Origin: Caldilineaceae bacterium SB0664_bin_27
GTDB taxonomy: Bacteria > Chloroflexota > Anaerolineae > Caldilineales > Caldilineaceae
Direction of reading: 5' to 3'
Length of the DNA stretch: 45,430 nt
Assembly: GCA_009838625.1 (NCBI GenBank)
Contig: VXRG01000080.1
Coordinates: forward strand, 1 to 45,430
The position numbers and the translations under genes were made by a program. Below the pieces are notes generated by a model. The model was not told where the DNA came from. It did not search any database and was given only the letters and a program-made list of their open reading frames with translations. Positions 34,872 through 43,378 of this stretch are shown one piece after another; position 1 is the first letter of the stretch, and each line of letters begins with the position of its first letter.

Positions 34872-36200
34872 TCAGTCCGAGGCCTGAGCCTGGCGCTCTC
34901 CCTGTCGAGGAATCTGCCGATAAAAGGCATCCCACCACTCCGCTCTGGGGAGCGCCTGGTCCTGGTCGAGGATGGCCTGGAAGCGCGCCAGGACCTCCTC
35001 GTAGCGCTGCTGCATTGCCTCCATCGATTCAAAGGCCGGCAGCAGCCATCTGCGTCCAATCTGGGCGTGCAGTACCTCGTCAGCCCAATCGAAGTCCTGG
35101 AACGCAGTCGACAGCGGGTCGCCCGATTCGCGGGCAACCTTGTACTCAAGTTGCTTCCCGTCCGGTTTCATCAGCCCCTGTTCGATCCCCCACAGAAGGC
35201 AATGCCGGTCGGCGGGCTCGAGTTGGGTATTGGGGAATTCGCCAAAGCTGATTTCGTGCGGAACCTCCGCCCAATTCAGACCGCTCGACTCGAATGCGAT
35301 CTCGCCCATCATGGCGTGGCGCGCCTCATCCCAGAGTTGGCGGGCCATGTCGTGGTAGAACTCCCAGGGTTGGTCGCCCCAGTCGTAGATAATCAGTGCC
35401 ATCAGTTCGGGGACGTGCATTTCAGTCAGCCGCATGTACAGCTGAAACCAGTTGCGCTCGGTGGCGGAGATGTCGGCGTTGGCGGGGAGCCGCCCGCGCG
35501 AATGCCACACCCTGGTAAAGCGTTCATCTCTTTGCGGTGTACGGATTGGGTCGAACGGCTCTTGGGCACGAGCCGGCGGCAACTCGTTCTCGGTTGCGGA
35601 AGCACTATCGGCGTCGATTCCGCCGGCGGCATCCAGGTAGGCCCGCAGATGTGCGGCCCAACTTTCCCTTGGTTCGGTATCTTCTTCACTGATCAGGCGG
35701 CGCAGTGTGGCATCGCCCCAGGCGAGCTGCTCTTCTTCTTCAAGTAGAATGAACCTGAGCAGGCGCCGCGTAGGTTGATCGACCAGCGGGTTGGCTTCCG
35801 ACAAGTGGCGCTGCATTGCCGCGATGCTGGCCGGTTTGAGGACCCGGTTTACGCCGGTCAGCAGTTCAAGCGTGGTGGAGGACCGGATCAGTTCCTGGAA
35901 GAAGGCGTCCAGGGCAGGGTCAGGGACGCGGTCCAGATGGAGAGGCGGTGTACGCATCTCCTTGACCCGGTTACGCAGCCAGGTGCAATGTTCCGCGTCC
36001 TGCCACAGGTGGAGCGAAAGGCCGCACTTCACCTCCCACTCGGGCACAGCGTTGAGATGGGCAACCAGACAGCGCATCGTCTGGCTTTCGACAAACAGAT
36101 AACGCCGCAGCAACTGGACAGTGCGTTCGACACTGTAGCCCGGCTCGCCGCCCTGCGCATAGGTGCAGAGACCGGCTAACGGCGGTGCAGTTGCGTTCAT
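34872..36200 (-). CDS. Duplicated ferritin-like protein, possible di-iron enzyme
   Basis: The 442-residue product is mostly helical and carries two ferritin-like halves. N-terminal half: Glu38 and Asp68-x2-His71, with an EEEEQ stretch near 151. C-terminal half: Glu260/Glu265, Glu292-x2-His295 (WDEARH) and Glu375-x2-His378 (DEVLH), a spacing that fits a carboxylate-bridged di-iron site. The linker (about 185-245) is acidic and Ala/Pro-rich. No signal peptide is seen. It sits between an NHL propeller gene and the transporter operon in one direction, which suggests an oxidative step on the imported compound. Family not recognised; the di-iron reading is inference from residue pattern. Confidence 0.7.
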   Translation of the reverse strand: MNATAPPLAGLCTYAQGGEPGYSVERTVQLLRRYLFVESQTMRCLVAHLNAVPEWEVKCGLSLHLWQDAEHCTWLRNRVKEMRTPPLHLDRVPDPALDAFFQELIRSSTTLELLTGVNRVLKPASIAAMQRHLSEANPLVDQPTRRLLRFILLEEEEQLAWGDATLRRLISEEDTEPRESWAAHLRAYLDAAGGIDADSASATENELPPARAQEPFDPIRTPQRDERFTRVWHSRGRLPANADISATERNWFQLYMRLTEMHVPELMALIIYDWGDQPWEFYHDMARQLWDEARHAMMGEIAFESSGLNWAEVPHEISFGEFPNTQLEPADRHCLLWGIEQGLMKPDGKQLEYKVARESGDPLSTAFQDFDWADEVLHAQIGRRWLLPAFESMEAMQQRYEEVLARFQAILDQDQALPRAEWWDAFYRQIPRQGERQAQASD

Positions 36201-36313
36201 CGGCTCGCTTTTCCCTCGTCAGACCAGGCAAACTTACCCTGGAGAAAGGAGTCAGCCCGGCCTCACACGCTTATTCAGGCTAAGGACCAGATGCAGTTCG
36301 GCGTCGTTCCCTG

Positions 36314-37210
36314 TCAGACCTTTACAAACTTGCGGGCCTTGTTGCCTTCGGTGCCCAGCTCCGCTACGAAAATGTTTCCCTTTGAGTCGCACCAGATGCC
36401 GTGCGGCATCGACATGCCGGTTTCCTCGCCGCGGAAGCGGCCGACCAGCTCCCCGGATTCGTGGAAGATGGAGACGCCGATCGGCGCCGGGCCTTTGCCC
36501 AACGAGCCGCCCTGCTCGGCGACATAGATCAACTGGTCGGGGCTGCAGTAGACATCGCCGGGGCCGTTGACGTCTTCCCACATGGTGATGAACTCGCCCT
36601 CGTGGTCGAAGAACTGGATGCGGCTGGACTCCCGATCACAGATCAGGATGCGATCCTGCGAGTCGATGCCGATCTGGTGCACGAGCGCGAACTGGCCCGG
36701 CTCAATGCCGGAGGTCCCCCACGAGATTTCCAACTCGCCCTCAGCGGAGAAGCGGTGGACCTGGCGGTTGCCGTAACCGTCGGCGGTGAAGATACTGCCG
36801 TCGCTGGCGATGGCCACCCCGGCGGGCATGTTGAAGGGCGGGTCCAGTGTCGTTCCGTAGGGCGTTACCGTCATCATGGCCCAGCCGCGGCGGCCCAGCT
36901 CGAGCAGCTTTTCACCGTGTTGCGTGTGCTTGGTGACGACGTGCTCCTGGCGGTCTGTGACCCAGATGTGGTCTTCGGCGTCGATGAAGATGCCGTGCGG
37001 CTCGGTGAACTCGCCCTCACCCCAGGAGGTTATGAAATTCCCGGTCTCGGCCTCAAAGGCGACGACGGGGTGTTTGTGGCGGCAGAAGACGAAGACGCGA
37101 TCGCGGGAATCGACTGCCACATCGGGCACTGAACCGAGCGACCATCCTTCGGGCACTGACGGCCAGGAATCGTCCAGTTCATAGCGAAAGTCGCCATATC
37201 CAACTGTCAT
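36314..37210 (-). CDS. NHL-repeat beta-propeller protein, copy A
   Basis: The 298-residue product consists of about six NHL-type blades with repeated motifs such as PHGIFIDAEDHIWVTDR, PAGVAIASDGSIFTADGYGNRQVHRF (blade type) and PHGIWCDSKGNIFVAEL. This resembles the lyase/peptidyl-hydroxyglycine-like propellers and 6-bladed lactonase-like proteins. No signal peptide is present. The ATG follows ggagg by 9 bases. It is a close paralogue of copy B (about 85% identical by eye, same length). It follows the epimerase-like gene A by 51 bases. A lactonase role beside sugar dehydrogenases is attractive, but metal ligands cannot be assigned with certainty. Confidence 0.85.
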   Translation of the reverse strand: MTVGYGDFRYELDDSWPSVPEGWSLGSVPDVAVDSRDRVFVFCRHKHPVVAFEAETGNFITSWGEGEFTEPHGIFIDAEDHIWVTDRQEHVVTKHTQHGEKLLELGRRGWAMMTVTPYGTTLDPPFNMPAGVAIASDGSIFTADGYGNRQVHRFSAEGELEISWGTSGIEPGQFALVHQIGIDSQDRILICDRESSRIQFFDHEGEFITMWEDVNGPGDVYCSPDQLIYVAEQGGSLGKGPAPIGVSIFHESGELVGRFRGEETGMSMPHGIWCDSKGNIFVAELGTEGNKARKFVKV

Positions 37211-37261
37211 AATCAGCAGTCCTCCGGTGTCGCGCGCGAGTGCGGCGCGCAGGGATGAATG

Positions 37262-38053
37262 TTACTCCTTGCGCCAGTGGTCGTCGGCGCTGTCGACGGG
37301 CATGAAGTCGAGCAGGTCCCAGGCGTAGGGCGTGTCATAAATCTTCCAGGTGTTGTTGGACGCACCGTAGATGATTTCGTACTTGATGTTGGGGCGCTCG
37401 ACGCAGGCGCGGAAGAAGCCCTTGGCGTCGCGGTGGCTGAACCAGCTGACGAGCGAACGGTAGTCCTTCCCCGGGGCGTTCCAGGGCGGGAGCGTGCCGA
37501 GTCGGACGCAGATGACCTCCATCGGGCGTTCATCGGGGCGGTCGATGTTGGCGCCCTCGGTGTAGTAGCGGCCCAGGGACTCGCCGAAGACCTTGGTTGC
37601 GCCGTAGCGGCTGTCGGGCCTGGCGTCGTCGTCGCCCTTGACGAGGGGGATGGAGGCCGGGTCGAGGCCGTCGAGGCGTCCTGAGACAATTGAAGCGTAG
37701 GGCTCGTCGAACTCGTAGCAGCCCATGACGTGCATCGAGCTGGCGAAAATGACGCGGCGGACGCCGGCGTCGTGGGCCGCGTCAAACATGCGCGCGGTGG
37801 CGATCAGGTTGGGGTTGGTGAGAACGTCCCAGCCGATTTCGACCTCATGGCGGGGGTCGGCGGCGAGGTGGATGACGACGTCCATGCCTTCAAAGACAGG
37901 CGGCAAGGCATCGGGGTCGCAGAGGTCGACTTGGGAGGAGTTGGGCCAGTCAGACGGTTTGAGGTCAATGCCGTAGACGTCGTGGTCGCGGCTGAGGTCG
38001 GGCGCGAGGAAAGTGCCTATCGTTCCGCTGATGCCGGTAATGAGGACTTTCAT
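37262..38053 (-). CDS. Uronate-dehydrogenase-like NAD-dependent SDR, copy A
   Basis: The 263-residue product is an extended-type SDR with the NAD motif G-I-S-G-T-I-G at the N-terminus, Asp30 ending beta-2 (NAD preference), HLAAD near 70, FASSMH near 108 with the catalytic Ser, and R-Y-G-A-T-K near 149-154 as the Tyr-x3-Lys pair. Length and motifs fit uronate dehydrogenases and related short epimerases. The ATG follows aaggag by 6 bases. It is about 84% identical to copy B by eye, with changes gathered near residues 19-24, 187-195 and the C-terminus. It would oxidise a sugar acid to a lactone, which the neighbouring propeller might open; that coupling is inference. Confidence 0.92.
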   Translation of the reverse strand: MKVLITGISGTIGTFLAPDLSRDHDVYGIDLKPSDWPNSSQVDLCDPDALPPVFEGMDVVIHLAADPRHEVEIGWDVLTNPNLIATARMFDAAHDAGVRRVIFASSMHVMGCYEFDEPYASIVSGRLDGLDPASIPLVKGDDDARPDSRYGATKVFGESLGRYYTEGANIDRPDERPMEVICVRLGTLPPWNAPGKDYRSLVSWFSHRDAKGFFRACVERPNIKYEIIYGASNNTWKIYDTPYAWDLLDFMPVDSADDHWRKE

Positions 38054-38234
38054 TAAGTTCTCCTTGTGGGTCAGGGCCCATTATATGCGGGAAGAGTTTG
38101 TTGTCAAGCACCCCGAAAAAGGGGCAAGTTCGGAGAGGTGGTTGAAGCCTCCGCTGTGCGCAGGGCGCGCCAGGCAGTGACCTGCTGTCGGAGGCGGGAG
38201 CGGCAGCCGGCTGGGAGCAAAGGCCAAGCCCTTG

Positions 38235-39026
38235 CTAGTCCTTGTGCCAGTGCTCAGAAGCGTTGTCCTGGGGGACAAACCCGAGCAGATCCCAGGCGTA
38301 AGGCGTGTCGTAGATTTTCCAGGTGTTGTTGGATGCGCCGTAGAGAATTTCGTAGCTGATGTTGGGCCGTTCGACGCAGGCGCGGAAGAAGCTGATGGCG
38401 TCGCGATGGCTGAACCAGCTGACGAGGGAGCGATAGTCCTGTTCCGGCCGGTCGAAGCCGGGTAGAGTGCCGAGCCGGGCGCAGATGACCTCCATGGGTC
38501 GTTCGTCGGGGCGGTCGATGTTGGCGCCCTCGGTGTAGTAGCGGCCTAGCGATTCGCCAAAGATTTTGGTTGCGCCGTAGCGGCTGTCCGGCCTGCCGGG
38601 ATCGTCGCCTTTGACGAGGGGGATGGAGGCGGGGTCAAGGCCTTCGAGGCGGCCGGAGACGATTGAGGCGTAGGGTTCGTCGAACTCGTAGCAGCCCATG
38701 GTATGCATGGAGCTGGCGAAGATGACGCGACGCACACCGGCGTCATGGGCGGCGTCAAACATGCGGGCGGTGGCGACGAGGTTGGGGTTGGTGAGTTCTT
38801 CCCAGCCGATTTCGAGCTCGTGGCGTGGCTCGGCGGCCAGGTGGATGACGACTTCCATTCCCTCGAAGACCGGCGGCAGCGCGGCGGGGTCGCACAGGTC
38901 GGCCTGGGTCGAATTGGGCCATTCGGACGGTCTCAGGTCGATGCCGTGCACTTCGTGGTCGCCACCCAGCGCGGGCGCGAGGAAGGTGCCTATGGTACCG
39001 CTGATGCCGGTGATGAGGATCTTCAT
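38235..39026 (-). CDS. Uronate-dehydrogenase-like NAD-dependent SDR, copy B
   Basis: The 263-residue product has the same length and motifs as copy A: G-I-S-G-T-I-G, HLAAE, FASSMH, R-Y-G-A-T-K. About 41 residues differ. The loop near 187-195 (PGFDRPEQD here, PPWNAPGKD in A) lies where substrate-binding residues are expected, so the two copies may differ in specificity. The ATG follows aggag. A gap of 181 bases separates it from copy A; no remnant of another gene is seen there. It follows NHL copy B by 115 bases. Confidence 0.92.
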   Translation of the reverse strand: MKILITGISGTIGTFLAPALGGDHEVHGIDLRPSEWPNSTQADLCDPAALPPVFEGMEVVIHLAAEPRHELEIGWEELTNPNLVATARMFDAAHDAGVRRVIFASSMHTMGCYEFDEPYASIVSGRLEGLDPASIPLVKGDDPGRPDSRYGATKIFGESLGRYYTEGANIDRPDERPMEVICARLGTLPGFDRPEQDYRSLVSWFSHRDAISFFRACVERPNISYEILYGASNNTWKIYDTPYAWDLLGFVPQDNASEHWHKD

Positions 39027-39141
39027 TCTAGTCTCCTGGAGGGCGTTGATAGCAACTGATTTGCCGTTTGTTCCGGCTTCTTTTCAGGAATTTCCAGCGG
39101 CTTGGCGCCGGAATCAGGTTTCGGCTCTAGTTCGTGAATTC

Positions 39142-40038
39142 TCAGACCCTTACAAACTTGCGCGCGCGGTTGCCCTCTTCTCCCAGCTCGGCGACGAAGA
39201 TGTTCCCCTTCGAGTCGCACCAGATGCCGTGCGGCATACGCAGGCCCGTTTCGGGGCCGCGGAAGCGGCATACCAGCTCGCCCGATTCGTGGAAAATGGA
39301 GACGCCGCAGGGAAGAGGCCCTTTGCCCATGGCGCTGCCCTGTTCGGCGACGTAGACGAACTGATCGGGGCTGCAGTAGACGTCGCCTGGCCTGTGTACC
39401 TCCTCAAACATGGTGATGTAGTTCCCGTCTCGATCGAAGAGCTGGATACGGTTGGCCTCGCGGTCGCAGATAAGGACGCGTCCCTGCGTGTCGATGCCGA
39501 TGTTGTGGACCAGCGCGAACTGGCCTGGCTCGAGGCCGGACGTACCCCAGGAGACTTCCAACTCGCCTTCCGGGGAGAAGCGGTGGACCTGGCGGTTGCC
39601 GTAGCCGTCGGCGGCGAAGATGCTGCCGTCCTGGGCGGTGGCCACGCCGGCCGGCATGTTGAAGGGGGGATCCAGTGTCGTTCCGTAGGGTGTCACCGTC
39701 ATCACGGCCCAGCCGCGGCGGCCCAGCTCGAGCAGCTTTTCGCCGTGCTGCGTGTGCTTGGTGACGACGTGCTCCTGGCGGTCTGTGACCCAGACGTAGT
39801 CGTCGGCGTCGATGAAGATGCCGTGCGGTTCGGTGAATTCGTTTTCGCCCCAGGAGGTGACAAATTTCCCGGTGTCGGCCTCAAAAGCGACGACAGGGTG
39901 TTTGTGGCGGCAGAAGACAAAGACACGGTCGCGTGAATCTACAGCCAGATCGGGCACCGAGCCGAGCGACCATCCTTCGGGCAGTGTCGGCCAGGAATCG
40001 TCCAACTCGTAGCGGAAGTCGCCATAACCTACTGTCAT
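39142..40038 (-). CDS. NHL-repeat beta-propeller protein, copy B
   Basis: The 298-residue product is the paralogue of copy A with the same blade pattern and about 46 differences. The ATG at 40038 is chosen because the protein start (MTVGYGDFRYELD) is identical to copy A and a ggggagg lies 10 bases upstream; a longer frame to 40095 is not conserved. The leader just before the start resembles that of copy A (shared tcctcc and gtcccgcg-like bases), so the duplication included upstream sequence. Role as for copy A: possibly a lactonase or a binding propeller. Confidence 0.85.
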   Translation of the reverse strand: MTVGYGDFRYELDDSWPTLPEGWSLGSVPDLAVDSRDRVFVFCRHKHPVVAFEADTGKFVTSWGENEFTEPHGIFIDADDYVWVTDRQEHVVTKHTQHGEKLLELGRRGWAVMTVTPYGTTLDPPFNMPAGVATAQDGSIFAADGYGNRQVHRFSPEGELEVSWGTSGLEPGQFALVHNIGIDTQGRVLICDREANRIQLFDRDGNYITMFEEVHRPGDVYCSPDQFVYVAEQGSAMGKGPLPCGVSIFHESGELVCRFRGPETGLRMPHGIWCDSKGNIFVAELGEEGNRARKFVRV

Positions 40039-40130
40039 GATCTGTGGTCCTCCCCTGCTGTCCCGCGGCTTAAAGGAATCCCGGTTGCCTTCCATTTGCC
40101 AAGGTTGTCATCATTGCTGCCTGCGCATAT

Positions 40131-40215
40131 GAAGTCGAGCAGTTACCAGGCGCAGGGCGTATCGCAGGTTTTCACCCCAATAGTTGGCGGCGGCGTCGAT
40201 GATCTCACGGCAGAT
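40131..40215 (-). pseudogene. Decayed 3' end of a third uronate-dehydrogenase-like SDR
   Basis: Read on the minus strand, this stretch gives KTCDTPCAW, a TAA stop, then LLDFI, matching KIYDTPYAWDLLDFM of the two intact copies; upstream of it EII and an N-rich segment appear in another frame, showing a frameshift. On the plus strand atgaagtcgagcag is shared exactly with the 3' end of copy A. Only about 80 bases of similarity remain. It lies between the PhyH gene and NHL copy B, where an SDR would stand if the ancestral unit was SDR then NHL. Confidence 0.75.
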
Positions 40216-40245
40216 TTCAGGCAGCTTGGAGCCGCCGTCCTGCGG

Positions 40246-41115
40246 CTATCCGGCGGCCACCGCGTCGGGCCAGCGCAGGCGCTCGTCGGGCGTCCGCTTC
40301 TGCTCCATGGGCTCGACGGCGCCGTGGTAGTCGGGGATGAGCGTCTCGATCTTGGCGAGCGCATCCTGCGGCCAGTCGGCGTGCTGTCTGTGCATGAAGT
40401 CGTGGACCCAGCTTTGCGTCGGCTCTTGCAGGTCGGCGAAGAAGGGGTGAAACCAGATGGTGATCACCGTTCGTTTTTCGCCCGAAAGGTTTGTGTGGGC
40501 CGAATGGAACATGCGCGCATCGCCGACAACGACATCACCGGCTTTGACCGGTACGTCGACCTCGCCGGGGTAGTCGCGGAAACGGGGGTCGTCCGGGTCG
40601 TCGAGGCGGTTGATCTCCCGGGTGTGGGCTTCGCCCATATCGTGGAGGACGTGGCGGTGGCGGTGCGTGCCGGGGAGGAGGCGCAGGCAGCCGTTGTGGC
40701 GCGTGGTGTCCTCCATGTAGTACATGAGGAAGATCATCGGCGGCCTGTCGCTGTAGGCGCGCGGGTCCTGCCACATCAGGCAGTCCTGGTGCCAGTAGAG
40801 GCGGGGCCCACCCGGCGGCTTGCTGATGATGACCGCTTTCCAGAACTTGATGTCCTTGAAGCCCATACGGTCGAGTTCGGCGAGGGCGCGCGGATTGCCG
40901 ATCAAATCAGCCAGCTCCGGATAGTTGTTGGAGTCGATCAGGCTGCCCGGCGACTTTGTTCTTTCCAGCCGTTCGGGATCAACCTCGGCCAACGCCTTGT
41001 CGACGCAGGCCCGCGTCCGGTCCAGGAGCCGCTCATCGGCTACATTCTCGATGACGCAGAAGCCGTTCCGCTTGAGTCCGGCCATGCGCGCTTCGGGTGT
41101 CAATACTGTCGTCAT
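40246..41115 (-). CDS. PhyH-family Fe(II)/2-oxoglutarate oxygenase, copy 3
   Basis: The 289-residue product has the complete PhyH motif set: W-H-Q-D near residue 108 (His-x-Asp), LRLLPGTHRH near 145, and FHSAHTN with the distal His near 206, followed by Arg in GEKRTVITIWFHP for 2-oxoglutarate. Length is typical of the family. The ATG follows aaggag by 5 bases. It is not closely similar to the two plus-strand PhyH proteins. It lies between the glycoside-hydrolase/FGE-fold fusion and the SDR-NHL array, suggesting it hydroxylates the same substrate or a side chain of it. Confidence 0.93.
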   Translation of the reverse strand: MTTVLTPEARMAGLKRNGFCVIENVADERLLDRTRACVDKALAEVDPERLERTKSPGSLIDSNNYPELADLIGNPRALAELDRMGFKDIKFWKAVIISKPPGGPRLYWHQDCLMWQDPRAYSDRPPMIFLMYYMEDTTRHNGCLRLLPGTHRHRHVLHDMGEAHTREINRLDDPDDPRFRDYPGEVDVPVKAGDVVVGDARMFHSAHTNLSGEKRTVITIWFHPFFADLQEPTQSWVHDFMHRQHADWPQDALAKIETLIPDYHGAVEPMEQKRTPDERLRWPDAVAAG

Positions 41116-41180
41116 CTTCGCTCCTTAACCGAAATAGGAACGGTGAGAAGCCGGGCTTCCTCGCTCCATTTCACTTTTTG

Positions 41181-43340
41181 TCAGGTTTGGGCAACGTCCT
41201 TGACGCAGCGGAAGCCGACGGTGCCGCATCGGTCTAATCCGGGATACATCAGCAGAATCTTTTCGTGGCAGTCGTTGGGCTGCGCGCCGCTGGCGTTGTA
41301 CCAGATGCTGCCTTCGACCTTGAGGTAGCTGCCGCCGCGAATGATGGCGTAGCGTGTGTGGCCGTCGTAGCGTTCGCTTTCGGTCCACTCCCAGACGTTG
41401 CCGGCCATGTCGAGGCAGCCGACGTGGCTGGCGCCGCCGGGGTACTGGTCTACCGGGGTCGTGTCGTCGCTGCCGCTGTTGCAGAGCGTGGGGTCGAAGC
41501 CGTCGCCCCACGGCCAGACGGCGAAACCCGCGGCATTTTGCCACTCTTCTTCGAGGGGCAGCCGTTTTCCGGCCCAGTTCGCGTATGCGCGGGCATCATC
41601 CAAATCCACCCAGATGACCGGGTGCCTCTCCTTGCCTGGCGGCAGCGTCCACCGCCAGGGCTCCTGCTCGCTGCCGGCAGGCTTGTGCCAGTGGCGCAGG
41701 AAGTTGGTGAGATCACGCGGCAGGTAGCGGGACTGTTCGAGAAAGTCAAGGTAGGAGGCGTTGGTAACTTCGGTACGATCGACCCAGTATTCAGGCAGTT
41801 CGATGTGTTGCCGGGGGTGGTACTTGTCCCAGAGCTGATCGATCTTGTCGTAGCACGCTCCCTCCATCACGGACCGGTTGTTGTGGCGTACACCGAAGCT
41901 GAAGGGGCCCGCGGTTACACGGCACATCTCTTCCGGCTCTTTCCCTGCGGCCACCGGAGCGGAAGGCTCGACCGGACGCAGGGAAAGGTCGGAAAGGGTT
42001 AAACGTTTACGGTCGATGCCGGCAGCGCCTGCGCTTGCGGACTCCTCCTGTCCGGAGCCCAGGTCGACCTCAACCCCCTCGGGTGCCGAGACGATACATC
42101 CTGCTTCGCCCCTTGACATGGAAAGCGCAAGCAGGTGCGCTTCCCCTTGCTGCGCCGGCCCGATTTCGGCGCCATTCCAGAGGTCGTAGTGGCGCATAGG
42201 GCGGCCGTCTGGCGAAACTGCCGCCGCCTGCAGTACTGGGCCGTCGACCGCAGCGTCCGATTCGTTGATCAGCGTATGCATGGTTGTTTCGCCGCTGTGC
42301 CAGCGGTGCGCGTAAACGCCCTCTACCTCTGTGGCCACGTAGGGTTGCCAGTCCCGGTCCTGGAAGGCGTCCGAGAACTGGCGCAACAACCGCACACAGC
42401 GTCGCAGGAGCACGCGATCCGATTCGGGCCAGGGGTTCCACCAGCCGAAGATATTCTCCCAAACGACCTGGCCGCAACCGTGGAAAAACGCCTTCTGGAT
42501 GATGTCGCTGTGTTCGTCAGCGTTGCGGTCTATGGCGCGAAAAGAAAAGCGGGGCTCAACCCAACGGATGGTCATCAGGTCAGGGGGGACTACAGTATTA
42601 CGCTGCAGCCAGCTGCCGGCAATTGAGGAGAGGGCTTCTATGGGGGGCAACGATTCCGGGTTGAAGACAACGTTGGCGTTGGCCCGCTCCATCGGCGCCA
42701 GGAATCCCGGGTCGTCTGAGGCCATGGTATCCAGGAAAACGCCGTCGGCGCCGATCTCCTTTATCACTGCGCCCAGGGCTTCGGCGTCGGCCACTGCGGG
42801 CGCGTTCGTGTCGGGAAATCTGCCGCGGTAACCCCTTTTGTCGGTATAGGGCGGCGCGCCCGGCTCGCGGCGCGTGCCGATATCCCAGGGGTTGTAGTTG
42901 ACGAAGACGCGCACGCCGCGGGCATGGGCTCGGTCAACGACCTGGCGCAGCCCCTGCAGGCCACCCGGCATGTCGCGGTAGTAGTCGATCTGGTTTCGGT
43001 CATCGATACCGAGGCGAGGGTAGGACTGCCAGAGGAGAATGATGTCGTAGCCGCCGAACTCGCGTTCCCCGTCGTCCAGGATTTCGTCGATACGGTAACG
43101 CCCGGCCTCGCGGTCGTAGAAAGCGGTGTCGTACATGAAGAGGAAGGCCTCTGTGTAGGCGCTCCGATACCATTCGATACCTTGGCGCGTGAAGAGTCCG
43201 AGGTCGAGGGAATCGCGCAGCGCATTCCGCATCCGGTCAAGCTCGGCGGCCTCTTCTTCGTCGCGCCCGATATGGGCCGAGAAGTCGTTCTGAAAGTTGG
43301 CGGCAAATGAGGCGAGGTGTTCTGATTCCAGTGGTTTCAT
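41181..43340 (-). CDS. Fusion: TIM-barrel glycosidase-like + FGE/SUMF1-like domain
   Basis: The 719-residue product joins two domains. N-terminal (about 40-330): a (beta/alpha)8 glycoside-hydrolase-like barrel with FLFMYDTAFYD, RVFVNYNPWD and ADGVFLDTM, whose Asp could be a nucleophile, then a beta-rich region (about 330-430). C-terminal (about 465-719): a formylglycine-generating-enzyme fold with EMCRVTAGPFSFG, DRTEVTNASYLDFL, GKRLPLEEEWQNAA, GCLDMAGNVWEWTES, RGGSYL and GFRCV. The catalytic Cys pair of true FGE is missing: after GGSYL the sequence reads KVEGSIW, not a Cys-x4-Cys motif. Thus it is not a sulfatase-activating enzyme; the domain may bind sugars or protein. No signal peptide. Aggagg precedes the ATG. 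Confidence 0.82.
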   Translation of the reverse strand: MKPLESEHLASFAANFQNDFSAHIGRDEEEAAELDRMRNALRDSLDLGLFTRQGIEWYRSAYTEAFLFMYDTAFYDREAGRYRIDEILDDGEREFGGYDIILLWQSYPRLGIDDRNQIDYYRDMPGGLQGLRQVVDRAHARGVRVFVNYNPWDIGTRREPGAPPYTDKRGYRGRFPDTNAPAVADAEALGAVIKEIGADGVFLDTMASDDPGFLAPMERANANVVFNPESLPPIEALSSIAGSWLQRNTVVPPDLMTIRWVEPRFSFRAIDRNADEHSDIIQKAFFHGCGQVVWENIFGWWNPWPESDRVLLRRCVRLLRQFSDAFQDRDWQPYVATEVEGVYAHRWHSGETTMHTLINESDAAVDGPVLQAAAVSPDGRPMRHYDLWNGAEIGPAQQGEAHLLALSMSRGEAGCIVSAPEGVEVDLGSGQEESASAGAAGIDRKRLTLSDLSLRPVEPSAPVAAGKEPEEMCRVTAGPFSFGVRHNNRSVMEGACYDKIDQLWDKYHPRQHIELPEYWVDRTEVTNASYLDFLEQSRYLPRDLTNFLRHWHKPAGSEQEPWRWTLPPGKERHPVIWVDLDDARAYANWAGKRLPLEEEWQNAAGFAVWPWGDGFDPTLCNSGSDDTTPVDQYPGGASHVGCLDMAGNVWEWTESERYDGHTRYAIIRGGSYLKVEGSIWYNASGAQPNDCHEKILLMYPGLDRCGTVGFRCVKDVAQT

Positions 43341-43378
43341 CTCTCCTCCTGTCCGCGGCCCGAAATGACCGCTAACTC

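Noticed and set aside
41181..41950. C-terminal domain as an active sulfatase-modifying enzyme
   Set aside because: The required Cys-x4-Cys site is absent and no sulfatase gene is present in the window.
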